Origin: Nocardiopsis metallicus
GTDB lineage: Bacteria > Actinomycetota > Actinomycetes > Streptosporangiales > Streptosporangiaceae
Assembly: GCF_014201115.1 (NCBI RefSeq)
Contig: NZ_JACHDO010000001.1
Coordinates: 1,736,001 to 1,800,000 of the forward strand
Direction: 5' to 3'
Length of the DNA: 64,000 bases
Shown here: positions 35,060 to 45,214 of the stretch, one piece after another
Layout of the letters: each line of letters opens with the position of its first letter
Numbering within the stretch: position 1 is the first letter of the stretch
Program-made: the position numbers and the translations under genes
The notes under the pieces: model-generated
Told to the model about the DNA's origin: nothing
What the model saw: the letters and a program-made list of their open reading frames with translations, nothing else
Databases searched by the model: none

Positions 35060-36316
35060 TCAGGCCGGGGTCAAGGGCTCGGGCGGGGTCCACCGGACCG
35101 CCCCCAAGGCCGACCGGACCAATGCCCGACCCGGAACCAGCCGAAAGGCCGAGTTGCGCAACCTCTGGCGCCAGCCACCGCCCAGGTCGCAGCCCACCCG
35201 CGCCATGACGCGGGCCATACGGGCGATCGACTGGCAGCGGGGGCGCCGCAGAGCGTCGAACTCGGCCAGGGCCCGCTCCAGGTCGGCCGCACCGGCCGGT
35301 CCGGCCAGACGGCCCAGCGTGGCGCCGTCCTCCAGGGCGGTGGCCGCGCCCTGGCCCATCGTGGGCAGTGCGCCGTGGGCAGCGTCCCCCACCAGCACCA
35401 CCCGCCCCTGGGCGTAGCGCTCCGGGCCCTTCGGGAGGTGGTGGACGTCGTGGCGCATGAGCTGGTCGGAGGTGGTGGCACCGAGCAGGGCGACGATCTC
35501 GGGGGCCCAGTCGGCGAAGTGGGCGCGCGCCGCGGCGAGTTCGTCGGTGAAGACCGTCCGCTCGGGCTGTTGGATGTACCCGTACCAGTACACCTGGTGG
35601 GTGTTGACCTTCATCAGCCCGAACTCCGAGCCCGGCCCCCAGTACTCGACGAGTCGCCCGTCCAGTCCGGTGCCCTCCAGTGCGGCGGCGGGCACGACGG
35701 CGCGCCAGCTGGTGCTGCCGCTGTAGCGGGGGCTCACCCGGGGGTGGAGGGCCTGACGTACCGCGCTCCACATGCCGTCGGCCCCCACCACCAGGTCCGC
35801 CTCGGTCTCGCGCGCGTTCTGGCCCTGCTCGTTCTCGCCCTGCCCGGCCCAGGCCTGATCGGACTCGGTCCGTCCCCAGCTCACCACAGCGGGCTCGCCT
35901 CCCGCTCGCCCTGCCGAAACACCCCTCACCCGGGCCCCGTCCACCATTTCCACGCCCTGGTCCAGGGCGGCCCGGTACAGCATTTCGTGTAGCCGTCGGC
36001 GGTGGAACCCCCACACGGTGATGGCCCACCGCACTCGGGGGTCGTCGTCGGGGACGGTCAGGATGCGGCACCCGCGTGTGTCCACGAACCCCGTGCCCAG
36101 GGTGCGGTGGCCGGTCTCCTCGATCAGGGCGTCGCCGATGCCCAGGGCGTTCAGCGCCACGGCGCCGTTACGGGGCAGGGCCAAACCCGCACCCACCTCG
36201 GGTGTGGCGGAGCGCCGCTCCAGTACCTGGGTGCGCCAGCCCGCCCGTCTCAGGGCCACCGCGCTGGCCAGGCCCGCGATGCCCCCGCCGACGACCACCG
36301 CTGTGCGTTCACGCAT
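35060..36316 (-). CDS. FAD-dependent aromatic-ring-type monooxygenase
   Basis: A 418-residue flavoprotein monooxygenase of the PHBH type. The FAD-binding GGGIAGLASAVAL is at the N-terminus, the DG motif is in LVVGADGMWSAVRQAL, and the second FAD motif GDAAHGALPTMGQGAATALEDG is complete. Such enzymes hydroxylate aromatic or polyketide substrates using NAD(P)H and O2. The substrate is unknown. It is divergent from a TetR gene, which probably represses it; the start is supported by GGGAAAG upstream. Confidence 0.9.
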   Translation of the reverse strand: MRERTAVVVGGGIAGLASAVALRRAGWRTQVLERRSATPEVGAGLALPRNGAVALNALGIGDALIEETGHRTLGTGFVDTRGCRILTVPDDDPRVRWAITVWGFHRRRLHEMLYRAALDQGVEMVDGARVRGVSAGRAGGEPAVVSWGRTESDQAWAGQGENEQGQNARETEADLVVGADGMWSAVRQALHPRVSPRYSGSTSWRAVVPAAALEGTGLDGRLVEYWGPGSEFGLMKVNTHQVYWYGYIQQPERTVFTDELAAARAHFADWAPEIVALLGATTSDQLMRHDVHHLPKGPERYAQGRVVLVGDAAHGALPTMGQGAATALEDGATLGRLAGPAGAADLERALAEFDALRRPRCQSIARMARVMARVGCDLGGGWRQRLRNSAFRLVPGRALVRSALGAVRWTPPEPLTPA

Positions 36317-36399
36317 GGCTTTCCCGCTTTCTCCCGAGGCGGCGGTTCAACTCCGACCACCCTCATTCAATACGATAGTAGTGGCAAGGGTTCGGGTCC

Positions 36400-36405
36400 T
36401 ATAAT
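36400..36405 (+). promoter_or_regulatory. Consensus -10 box of the TetR gene
   Basis: TATAAT, a perfect -10 consensus, lies 6 bases before the ATG at 36412. No Shine-Dalgarno sequence is visible, so transcription and translation probably start together. Confidence 0.6.
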
Positions 36406-36411
36406 CGCCCC

Positions 36412-37038
36412 ATGCCACCCGCCAACCCGCAACGCCGCCGTGCCCTGGCGGACGCGGCCGTCGCACTCCTGGCCGAGCAGGGGGCACACGGGCTGACCCA
36501 CCGCGCCGTCGAAACACGCGCGGGCGTGCCCGCCGGGACCGCCACCAACTACTTCCGCAACCGCGAGAAGCTCCTCATCGCGGCCGCCGAACGGATCGTC
36601 AGCCTCCATCTGACCGAAGCGGCCCAGGTCACCGCGGAAGCGGAGGCCGCTACCCAGGCGGCCCCCGCCAACGCTTCGCCCCAGGGCCGCGAGGACATGG
36701 TCCGTGCCATGGTGGAACTGCTCACCGCATCCCTGTGGGCCGCGGTGACCACCCTGCGCGAGCGCTACCTGGCGATCTTCGAACTCCAACTGGAGGCGCG
36801 CCGCCGCCCCGCGCTGGCCGCCGCCCTGGCGGGGCTCACCGAAACCGCCTTCGCCAGCACCGCGCAGCTGCACGAGGACCTGGGCACCGGGGCCTCCCCT
36901 GAGGAGATCGGCACCCTCATCACCCTGTACGGCGGCGCCCTGTTCACCCTCACCATGAGCCCGGCCGAACTCCTCGACAGGTCCTCCGTGCGCGCTCTGG
37001 TCGAGGCGATGGTGCGCGGCGCTCTGGCCACCCGCTGA
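36412..37038 (+). CDS. TetR family regulator
   Basis: A 208-residue TetR-type regulator. The helix-turn-helix is ALADAAVALLAEQGAHGLTHRAVETRAGVPAGTATNYFRNREKLL near the N-terminus. The C-terminal ligand domain is all-helical (TetR_C-like) and of normal length. It is divergent from the FAD monooxygenase with 95 bases between, so it is the likely repressor of that enzyme. A near-consensus TATAAT box precedes the ATG. Confidence 0.92.
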   Translation: MPPANPQRRRALADAAVALLAEQGAHGLTHRAVETRAGVPAGTATNYFRNREKLLIAAAERIVSLHLTEAAQVTAEAEAATQAAPANASPQGREDMVRAMVELLTASLWAAVTTLRERYLAIFELQLEARRRPALAAALAGLTETAFASTAQLHEDLGTGASPEEIGTLITLYGGALFTLTMSPAELLDRSSVRALVEAMVRGALATR

Positions 37039-37059
37039 CACCACCCGCTCGCCCCGATG

Positions 37060-37084
37060 CCGGCCTGATGCGGGCCCAGGCCGG
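37060..37084 (+). terminator. Hairpin after TetR gene
   Basis: CCGGCCTG (37060-37067) pairs with CAGGCCGG (37077-37084) over a 9-base loop, 21 bases after the TetR stop codon. It is a plausible weak terminator with no T tract. Confidence 0.4.
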
Positions 37085-37139
37085 ACCAGGGCCGAAAGCC
37101 CTGGCTGGGAGCGGTCCCACAGGGCTTAGGATCACCTCC

Positions 37140-38114
37140 ATGGACAAACGTGAACTCGGTACCGTCGCCGATGTCGGCGTCATCGGTTTCGGCGCCTGGC
37201 AGATCGGCTCCGCCTGGGGCGAGGTCAGCGAGGCCGACGCCATGAACGCCCTGAACACGGCCGTGGCCGAAGGCGTCACCTTCGTCGACACCGCCGACGT
37301 CTACGGCGACGGGCGCAGCGAGCGCCTGGTCGGCCAACTCCTCAAGGACCACCCCCACCTGACCGTGGCCACCAAGATGGGCCGCCGCATGGCCCAGGAG
37401 CCCTTCCACTACAACTCGGGCAACTTCCGCGCCTGGAACGACGACTCGCGCCGCAACCTGGGCGTGGACACCATCGACCTCGTCCAGCTGCACTGCCCGC
37501 CCTCGGCCGTCATCGACAGCGACGCCGTCTTCGACGACCTGGACGCCATGGTCGACGAGGGGCGCATGCGCGCCTACGGGGTCTCGGTGGAGACCTGCGA
37601 CCAGGCCCTGGCCGCCATCGCCCGCCCCAACGTGGCCAGCGTGCAGATCATCCTCAACGCCTTCCGGCACAAGCCCCTGGAGCGCGTCCTGCCCGCGGCC
37701 AAGGCGGCCGGGGTCGGCGTCATCGCCCGGGTGCCCCTGGCCAGCGGCCTGCTCTCGGGCAAGTTCACCGCCGAGAGCAGCTTCGGCCAGGACGACCACC
37801 GCAACTTCAACCGCCAGGGCGAGGCCTTCGACAAGGGCGAGACCTTCTCCGGTGTGGACTACGAAACCGGGCTGGAAGCCGTAGAACGGCTGCGCCCGCT
37901 GGTCCCCGAGGGCGCCACCCTGGCCCAGTTCGCGCTGCGCTGGATCCTGGACCAGGACGGGCTCAGCGTGGTCATCCCCGGAGCCCGCAACGGCGACCAG
38001 GCCCGCGGCAACGCCGCCGCCGCACAGCTGCCGCCGCTGGACGCCAAGACCCACCAGCAGGTCCGCGAGGTCTATGACGCCCTCATCCGCCCCCAGGTCC
38101 ACCACCTGTGGTGA
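37140..38114 (+). CDS. Aldo/keto reductase
   Basis: A 324-residue AKR of the (alpha/beta)8 type. The catalytic residues are visible: D in FVDTADVYGDG, Y in the same motif, K in VATKMG and H in LVQLHCPP. The NADPH region near the C-terminus (SVVIPGARNGDQARGN) is typical of the AKR family that includes yeast and bacterial oxidoreductases. The substrate is unknown. TAGGAT lies 7 nt before the ATG. It converges with the HTH-like gene and overlaps its end by 32 bases. Confidence 0.92.
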   Translation: MDKRELGTVADVGVIGFGAWQIGSAWGEVSEADAMNALNTAVAEGVTFVDTADVYGDGRSERLVGQLLKDHPHLTVATKMGRRMAQEPFHYNSGNFRAWNDDSRRNLGVDTIDLVQLHCPPSAVIDSDAVFDDLDAMVDEGRMRAYGVSVETCDQALAAIARPNVASVQIILNAFRHKPLERVLPAAKAAGVGVIARVPLASGLLSGKFTAESSFGQDDHRNFNRQGEAFDKGETFSGVDYETGLEAVERLRPLVPEGATLAQFALRWILDQDGLSVVIPGARNGDQARGNAAAAQLPPLDAKTHQQVREVYDALIRPQVHHLW

Positions 38115-39399
38115 CCCCCGTCCGGGCCAGGGCCTGGCGCGCCAGCGCGGCCCCGGCCCGGGCCACACCCGGCTCCCGCCCCACCTTCGCCCAGTCGGGT
38201 GGGGCACCTGGGGCACCCGTATCGGCATCGTCCTGGACCGGCGGTGATTGCCGCCCCTGACCCAGGGAGTGGTGCATACGCTCCAGCTGATCCGGGTACA
38301 GTTCCTCATCGTCAGGGCTCTCCCCCGCATCCGCCAGGAACGTCACCCCGTTCGTCCTGGGCACGGGGACCAGCCCGGCCTCCAGCTGCAAGGACCTGCC
38401 GGAAACCGGCCCAGGCGTGGCCTGGTCGGCCTTGGCGGGCCAGGGACCCGGCTCACTCAGGCAGGGTCCTGCGCACAGCGCACAGCAACCGCCGGGGACG
38501 TTGCGCACGGTGGGGTGCTCAGGGCAGGTCCTGACGGCCGCCCCGTTGACGTCCACGACGAACCGGGGAGGCGCGTCAACCGCACCCCTCGGGTCAGGCC
38601 CCATCGGCGCGGGTTCGGCCGCTCCCTCAGCGAAACCCCGGCCCGGCTCGGGCCAGACCGCGGAGCTGCCCCAGGGGCGGTGTACACCCCGTCCCAGCTT
38701 TCCGTCCAGGAAGGCCAGGGCGTTCTTGAGGTTGGCCATGCGCCGCAGCAGGGCTCCGAAGGGGCGTCCCAGCCCTTCGACGCAGGAGAGCAGAGCGCGC
38801 AGCTGGTCGGCGCTCAACCCCTGCCGCAACAGCGAGACTGCTTTGCGGCCCAAGGTCGCACGGTCCGCTTCCGGGCTCAGCAGCAGCCAGTCGGGGATGC
38901 GTGCCAACAAGTCCCAGAACCCGTCCCGGCGCTCAGCGGCAGCGCCCTTGGGGGTAGAGGTTTCAGACCCGGACGGACCCCCTTCGTTCCCCTTCCTTCG
39001 TCCATCAGTACTTCGTGTATTTGTCCTGTCAGGGCCGGACTTTTCGCGGCCGGACCTTCCAGAACCGTCAGGCCCGCACCGGGGAGTCCGAGGGGTGTCG
39101 TAGACGGTCACCAGGGTGACCAGAGCGGTGCCGCGCCGTTGGATCTCGCGGAACATGTATCCCGCGTCGACGAGCTCGTTGAAAGCCCGCATGTAGGCCA
39201 GGCGCCCATCGGCCCGGTCGCCGCGCTGCTGGCGGTCCCAAGCCCACGTCTTCTCCGCCGTGGCGTGCGGCCAGTGTGAGGGGTTGGAGAGCAGCTCGAT
39301 GAGGATGCTGCGGGCGAGCCTGCTCAGACGACCATCACGGATGATGGAATTGGGGATGATGGTGTAATTCGCCTCATGATGGCTGCGAACGACCTTCAT
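38083..39399 (-). CDS. Uncharacterised winged-helix-type protein
   Basis: A 438-residue protein. Residues 10-105 look like a helix-turn-helix/winged domain (YTIIPNSIIRDGRLSRLARSILIELLSNP, with AYMRAFNELVDAGYMFREIQRRG after it), as in replication- or plasmid-type regulatory proteins of actinomycetes. Residues about 110-160 are an Arg/Ser/Gly-rich linker, and the C-terminal third is Pro/Gly-rich with a Cys pattern (CPEHP, GGCCALCAGPC) that could bind metal. GGGAAG lies 8 bases before the ATG. It overlaps the aldo/keto reductase end by 32 bases. Function is unknown. Confidence 0.7.
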   Translation of the reverse strand: MKVVRSHHEANYTIIPNSIIRDGRLSRLARSILIELLSNPSHWPHATAEKTWAWDRQQRGDRADGRLAYMRAFNELVDAGYMFREIQRRGTALVTLVTVYDTPRTPRCGPDGSGRSGREKSGPDRTNTRSTDGRRKGNEGGPSGSETSTPKGAAAERRDGFWDLLARIPDWLLLSPEADRATLGRKAVSLLRQGLSADQLRALLSCVEGLGRPFGALLRRMANLKNALAFLDGKLGRGVHRPWGSSAVWPEPGRGFAEGAAEPAPMGPDPRGAVDAPPRFVVDVNGAAVRTCPEHPTVRNVPGGCCALCAGPCLSEPGPWPAKADQATPGPVSGRSLQLEAGLVPVPRTNGVTFLADAGESPDDEELYPDQLERMHHSLGQGRQSPPVQDDADTGAPGAPPDWAKVGREPGVARAGAALARQALARTGVTTGGGPGGG

Positions 39400-39561
39400 C
39401 GCACACTTCCCGCCAGGGGCTGGGTCAAGACCGCCAGAGGGATCTGCGAAGTCGCAAGCTTTTCGGGCTGGAAGAAGTTACACTCCAACACGAGCCGCCT
39501 TCCTGGGTTTTGGGTAGGAGAGTCGGTGAGCCGCATCCCTGCTGATCACAGGGATCGGTCA

Positions 39562-39612
39562 GGGGTCGCCGTACTGGTGCTGTCAACACCAAGGCGACCC
39601 CGAACTCTTTTT
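39562..39612 (+). terminator. Strong intrinsic terminator with no gene before it
   Basis: GGGGTCGCC (39562-39570) pairs with GGCGACCCC (39593-39601), with an inner TGGTG/CACCA pairing, followed by CTCTTTTTC. Stem plus T tract is a classical plus-strand terminator. No plus-strand gene ends nearby; it may end a small RNA from 39400-39560 or act as an insulator. The region 39400-39869 otherwise shows no convincing gene. Confidence 0.6.
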
Positions 39613-39806
39613 CGGGCATGCCGCAGTCGACCAGGCGAACACCCGTTCGCCCGGCCCGGGCATGAGGAACACTGCCACACCCTCACGACGGGCGCTGGAC
39701 TTTTCGTTAAATCCGCTTCCCTCGTCTTTTCTCGCGCCCACAAGAAAGACCCCTTCACCGCAAAAGGCAAACGGGTCTACATTCTGAGAAAATCGGGCAA
39801 AACAGC

Positions 39807-39850
39807 GGGGCGGCCCCTGGGAACCCCTCCGGGTTCCCAGGGGCCGCCCC
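39807..39850 (-). terminator. Terminator of the glutamate dehydrogenase gene
   Basis: A perfect 20-bp stem (39807-39826 with 39831-39850) with loop CTCC lies 19 bases after the stop codon on the minus strand. It is followed by a T-rich tract (GCTGTTTTG). Confidence 0.9.
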
Positions 39851-39869
39851 TGACGACCTGCCCTACGCG

Positions 39870-41255
<1,386 letters not shown>

Positions 41256-41447
41256 TCACTGCTGGAACGGGCCCCACACCTCGTTGTGCCGGGAGCCGCG
41301 ATCGTCGAAAAAAGCAGGGGAGGAGCCGCCGCTCAGGGCTCATACCGGCGGCTGACACCCCTTGTGTCGCCAGTGTATTGCTAGGATGTAAACATATTTT
41401 TCGGGTCCGGCGCCAAGGCGAGTCGCGCATTTTCCGCCCGCTTTCAC

Positions 41448-42137
41448 TCAGGGCGCGCGGCGTGCGACCACTACACTCGCCTGTACCCGCCACCCCAGCC
41501 GCGAGTACATTCCGCGCCCCTGAACTGTGGAGACCAGCAGGCCCTCCTCGGCCCCGTGCTCCCGGGCCCGTTCGGTCAGAGCCCCCATCACCGCCGAACC
41601 CAGTCCGTGGCGGCGGTGGTCCGGTTCGGTCCTGATGGCGTGGACCACCAGGTCGGTGTCCACCAACGCCCCGATCCCGCCAGCCGCTCTCGTGACACCG
41701 GGTGCGGCCAGGTGGGCTCTGAACACCGCCGCACGCCCAGGAACCACGTGTTCCTCACTCAGCCGGGCGGTGTAGGGCGCCGAAGCGCCGGGGACGGGGT
41801 GCGCGGTCAGGTCCGCGCTCATGAACGCCTCGTGCTCGGGGTCCACCACCAGCCCGGCCTCTCCCAGCAGCCGGACCGTCCGTGCCGGGTTGTTGGTGGG
41901 GACCGTCAACCAGTCCGGCTCCGCCGCGGCGGCGACCCGGGCGGCCAGGGCCCGAACCCGCTCCGGGCGCTGGTCGGCGTCGAGCACGATCCGCTCCGTC
42001 TTTCGGCCCGGACGGCCCAGGTCCACGTGCAGGGCGCCGTCGGATTCCTCGGCGGGCGCCAGAGCGGAGGCCAGCCCCCACCCGCGCTGCCAACGGCGGA
42101 TCAGCGGGGCCAGCGGTTCAGGGGAGGTACGGCTCAT
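41448..42137 (-). CDS. GNAT family N-acetyltransferase
   Basis: A 229-residue GNAT protein. The acetyl-CoA-binding block is TEPDHRRHGLGSAVMGALTERAREHG, and GLLVSTVQGRGMYSRLGWRV closes the fold. It is a paralogue of the acetyltransferase at 1257-1952, with the same TEP-HRRHGL, GLLV and GRG-Y-LGW patterns. The N-terminal 110 residues are less conserved. The start at 42137 is the last good ATG; longer frames start within a low-complexity stretch. It is 69 bases downstream of the frameshifted WYL regulator. Confidence 0.82.
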   Translation of the reverse strand: MSRTSPEPLAPLIRRWQRGWGLASALAPAEESDGALHVDLGRPGRKTERIVLDADQRPERVRALAARVAAAAEPDWLTVPTNNPARTVRLLGEAGLVVDPEHEAFMSADLTAHPVPGASAPYTARLSEEHVVPGRAAVFRAHLAAPGVTRAAGGIGALVDTDLVVHAIRTEPDHRRHGLGSAVMGALTERAREHGAEEGLLVSTVQGRGMYSRLGWRVQASVVVARRAP

Positions 42138-42206
42138 GCCCAACATCCCAGCATCCGGCTCCAACATTCGCGGGCACAACCGCAGAACCCGCCGGGCCCC
42201 GCACCA

Positions 42207-43254
42207 TCAGACCGAGTCCGGGTAGAGCTCGGCCACAGCCGCGACCTCCCGGGCCAGGGCCCACCTGAGCTCCGCCGGACCCAGGACCTCGACCTGCGCG
42301 CCCATCCCGAGCAGGTCACCGACCGCGACGGTCGAGGCCTCCACCTCCAGGTCCGCTTCCACCCACCCCTGGGCGTCCGGCGGCCCCGCACCTTCCAACG
42401 CGCGCGTGCCCGCGGCACCGAACCTCATCGGCAAGAGTGCGCTGGCCCGGGGCGAGAGCCGCACCCGCGCGACGTCCTGGCGCACAGCCGCCTCCAGACG
42501 GCGAGAGGACTCCTCCCAGAACGCGGCCAGGTCGAACCCCCCGGGCCGATCGAAGACCTCCCCGGCGTCCTCAACCTTCAGGAACCGGGAAACCCGGTAG
42601 GTGCGCACCGGCCTCCCCGTCCCTTCCGTCTCCCCCGGCTCCTGCCCTCGCTCCTGCGAGCCCTCCACCGCGCTCTTCAGCCCCGGGCCCCTGACCTGGG
42701 CAACCAGGTACCAGAGCCCGCCCTTGAGCACGACTCCCAGCGGACACAGCTCCCTGTGCACCTCACCGCGCCAGCGCCGGTAGTGCGCGCGCACCACCCT
42801 CTGGTCCCACACCGCCCCCGCGACCGCCGCCAGATGGGGCACCTCGTCGGCCTCACGAAACCAGGCGGGCGCGTCCAGGTGGAACCGTTCGGCCACCGCC
42901 CGGGTGCGTTCGGCCAGAGCCGCGGGCAGGGCGGCGCGCAGCTTGAGCTGGGCGGTCGCCAGCACCGCCCCCAACCCCAGGTCCTCGGCCGCACCAGGGG
43001 TCCCGGCCAGGAACAGTGCGTGGGCCTCGGTGCCGCTGAGCCCGGTCAGGCGGGTGCGGTAGCCCTCCACCAGCGCGAACCCCGCCCCGGGGGCCGCGAT
43101 CGGCGTAGACCGGGATCCCTGAGGCGCCCAACGCCTCCACGTCCCGGTAGACGGTGCGTACCGAAACCTCCAGTTCAGCGGCGATCTCGGGCGCACTCAT
43201 CCGCCCCCGGTTCTGCAAAAGCAGCAGCAGGGACAGAAGCCGGTCAGCGCGCAT
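42207..43254 (-). pseudogene. WYL-domain (YafY/PafC-type) regulator, frameshifted
   Basis: The first part starts at 43254 and reads [17 protein letters not shown], then a DeoR-type helix-turn-helix ([24 protein letters not shown]). The frame then changes inside a run of C and G at 43081-43095: the second part continues as [17 protein letters not shown] and runs to 42207 with WYL-type strands and a WCX C-terminal part. Removing one base in the run gives the usual [20 protein letters not shown] join and one protein of about 348 residues. It may be a true mutation or a sequencing error. A perfect palindrome upstream (43272-43294) is its likely operator. Confidence 0.85.
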
Positions 43255-43271
43255 GAGCGCATGGTCTCACA

Positions 43272-43294
43272 TACCTGACAGAACATGTCAGGTA
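43272..43294. promoter_or_regulatory. Perfect 9-bp palindrome, operator between WYL and DUF3224 genes
   Basis: TACCTGACA (43272-43280) and TGTCAGGTA (43286-43294) are perfect inverted repeats with 5 bases between. The site lies between the regulator and the divergent DUF3224 gene, as expected for a WYL/YafY-type regulator controlling itself and its neighbour. Confidence 0.7.
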
Positions 43295-43403
43295 CCGCGA
43301 CCAGGCTGTTCCTGACAGCGCGCACCGTGCGCGCACACCGACGAAGGAGCACCGCCATGTCCGCTCAGCTCACCGGCAACATCACCTACCAGGGGTGACT
43401 CCT

Positions 43404-43423
43404 CCCGCCGCTGAAGCGGCGGG
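43404..43423. repeat. Right-end hairpin of the IS605 element
   Basis: CCCGCCGC (43404-43411) pairs with GCGGCGGG (43416-43423), loop TGAA. It is the subterminal structure recognised by TnpA and also the expected 3' part of the guide RNA scaffold of TnpB. Confidence 0.7.
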
Positions 43424-43439
43424 CTTCTCCTGTCTCCAC

Positions 43440-44657
43440 TCAGGCGACAGGAAGGACCAGCCCGGCCCTGATACCGACGTTGACCGCTCCCACCCGGTCG
43501 GCGTGCTCTGTATAGCCGCACCGGACGCAACGGAACTTCTCTTGACTGGTGCGGTTGTCCGCGCTCACATGCCCGCACGATTGGCGTGGGCAGGTGCGCG
43601 AGGTGTTGCGGGCGTCCACCGGGGTCAACTCACGACCGGCGCTCTCAGCCTTGTGCGCGAGGATTCCCAGGAACACTCCCCAACCCGCGTCCATGATGCT
43701 CTTGTTCAGCCCGGCCTTGGCGGCGGCGTTGTTCGGAAGAAACGCGCCTTGCTGTTCGGGGTCGGGCTTGGGTGCGGGCTTCTTGGTCATACCCGCGATG
43801 TTCAGGCGTTCGTGTGCGATCGCGTCAAAGCGGCGGATGAGGTCAAGCGCCGCCTTGTGGTGGTGGTCCACGCGTTGGCGCCGCACCTTCGCGTGCAACT
43901 GGGTGACCCGGGCCTGTGCCGCACGGTGCTTGCGGGTGCGGTTCTTCGCCTTGACCCGCTGGGGGAAGGCGGACAGGTCGCGCTGTGCGGCGGCCAGCTT
44001 CTGAGCGGACCGCGCGAGGAACCGGGGGTTGTCGACGTGCTCACCCTCGCTTGTGGTGAGGAAGGAGGCCACACCCATGTCGATACCGGCCACACGCCCC
44101 GTGGGTTCCAGGGGCTGGGCCGGTACCTGGTCGCAGGCCACAACCACGAACCACCGGTCGCCCTCGCGCTTGACGCTGACCGTCTTCACCCGGCCCTTGA
44201 TTGGCCGGTGCCGGTGGACCCGCACGTGCCCCACACCCTGGAAGCGCACGCGGGTCACCGCGTCGGTGGGTGTGGAGTCCCAGCGGCATCCGTCGCCGTC
44301 CTTGGGAAAGACCACGGTGTCGAACCGGCCTACCCCACGGAACCGGGGGTACCCGGGCTTGTGCCCGGTCTTCACCCGCCTGAAGAACGCTTGGAACGCT
44401 TTGTCCAGGCGCCGCAGCGTGGCTTGCTGGGAGGAGAAGGACCAGCGCCCTTGGCGCTCGGGGTCGAAGGAGCGGATCTCTTTGAGCTGCGCGGACTGGT
44501 CGCCGTACCTGATCTTCGTCTTGGAGGGGTGGGCGTAGGCGTCGCGGCGTTCCTGCAACGCTGCGTTGTACAAAGAGCAGTGGTCGCGCAGCATCTCGAC
44601 AAGTGATGCCTGTTGGCGCTTGGTGGGGCGAAGGAGGAACTTGTACGCGCGGATCAC
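43440..44657 (-). CDS. tnpB: TnpB RNA-guided nuclease of IS605 element
   Basis: A 405-residue TnpB (OrfB_IS605), full length. The RuvC-like residues are visible: D in VAGIDMGVASFL, E in FDAIAHERLNIAGM, and the last D in HADRVGAVNVG. A zinc ribbon is formed by CPRQSCGH and CVRCGY. The N-terminus IRAYKFLLRPTKRQQASL is typical. TnpB proteins are RNA-guided DNA endonucleases whose guide comes from the sequence next to the right end of the element. It starts with GTG at 44657 inside the stop codon of tnpA. The DNA just past the 3' end of the gene should encode the guide RNA scaffold. Confidence 0.95.
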   Translation of the reverse strand: MIRAYKFLLRPTKRQQASLVEMLRDHCSLYNAALQERRDAYAHPSKTKIRYGDQSAQLKEIRSFDPERQGRWSFSSQQATLRRLDKAFQAFFRRVKTGHKPGYPRFRGVGRFDTVVFPKDGDGCRWDSTPTDAVTRVRFQGVGHVRVHRHRPIKGRVKTVSVKREGDRWFVVVACDQVPAQPLEPTGRVAGIDMGVASFLTTSEGEHVDNPRFLARSAQKLAAAQRDLSAFPQRVKAKNRTRKHRAAQARVTQLHAKVRRQRVDHHHKAALDLIRRFDAIAHERLNIAGMTKKPAPKPDPEQQGAFLPNNAAAKAGLNKSIMDAGWGVFLGILAHKAESAGRELTPVDARNTSRTCPRQSCGHVSADNRTSQEKFRCVRCGYTEHADRVGAVNVGIRAGLVLPVA

Positions 44658-45097
44658 CTACCCTGTCCCTTCTTCCACGGGCGTTCCCACTGGGTGTCGA
44701 TGTAGCGCTGTACGGTGTCGGCGCTGAGGGCTCCCACGGATGCGGCGAAGTACGACGACGACCACAGGGTGGGGAGCTTCGACCGAAGGTGGGGGAACTC
44801 CTCACGCAGCACGCGCGAGGTGTACCCCTTGAACTGGTTGGCGACGTATGAGGCCGATGCTTTGGGGTCGTGCTTGACGAACAGGTGCACGTGGTCGGGC
44901 ATCACCTCGATTGTGATGATCTCCCAGCCGCGCTCACCGGCCTTGTTCCGGATGAGGTCTTCCAGGCGCTGTGCCACGCGTGCGTCAAGGACCGGGCGGC
45001 GGTACTTCGAGCACCACACGACGTGGAGTCCGAGGTCGTACACGCCACCGGAGAACCGGCGAGGCTTGCGAGTCACAGACACGAGAGCAGTATACAA
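44654..45097 (-). CDS. tnpA: TnpA, Y1 HUH transposase
   Basis: A 147-residue IS200/IS605 Y1 transposase. The HUH motif is HVHLF in VMPDHVHLFVKHD, and the catalytic tyrosine is in DTVQRYIDTQW. It cleaves and joins single-stranded DNA at the hairpins of the element ends. The start is uncertain: TTG at 45097 gives MYTALVSVTRK, while a GTG at 45082 or 45076 would give a slightly shorter protein. It appears intact. Confidence 0.93.
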   Translation of the reverse strand: MYTALVSVTRKPRRFSGGVYDLGLHVVWCSKYRRPVLDARVAQRLEDLIRNKAGERGWEIITIEVMPDHVHLFVKHDPKASASYVANQFKGYTSRVLREEFPHLRSKLPTLWSSSYFAASVGALSADTVQRYIDTQWERPWKKGQGR

Positions 45098-45194
45098 GTT
45101 CCACGGGTCTATTTGCTGTGTCCTGTGGTGGATGCCGGACCGCCTGGCGGGGGTTCGGCTGCCCTTGTCCCGTTACGCGGGAAACCTGATTCCC

Positions 45195-45214
45195 CCACCG
45201 GCTCAAGCTGGTGG
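45195..45214. repeat. Left-end hairpin of the IS605 element
   Basis: CCACCGGCT (45195-45203) pairs with AGCTGGTGG (45206-45214) with one G-T pair. It is the expected subterminal TnpA-binding structure of the left end. Confidence 0.55.

Noticed and set aside
43440..44657. CRISPR-linked system around TnpB
   Set aside because: No repeat-spacer array and no cas genes are present; the gene belongs to the IS605 element.
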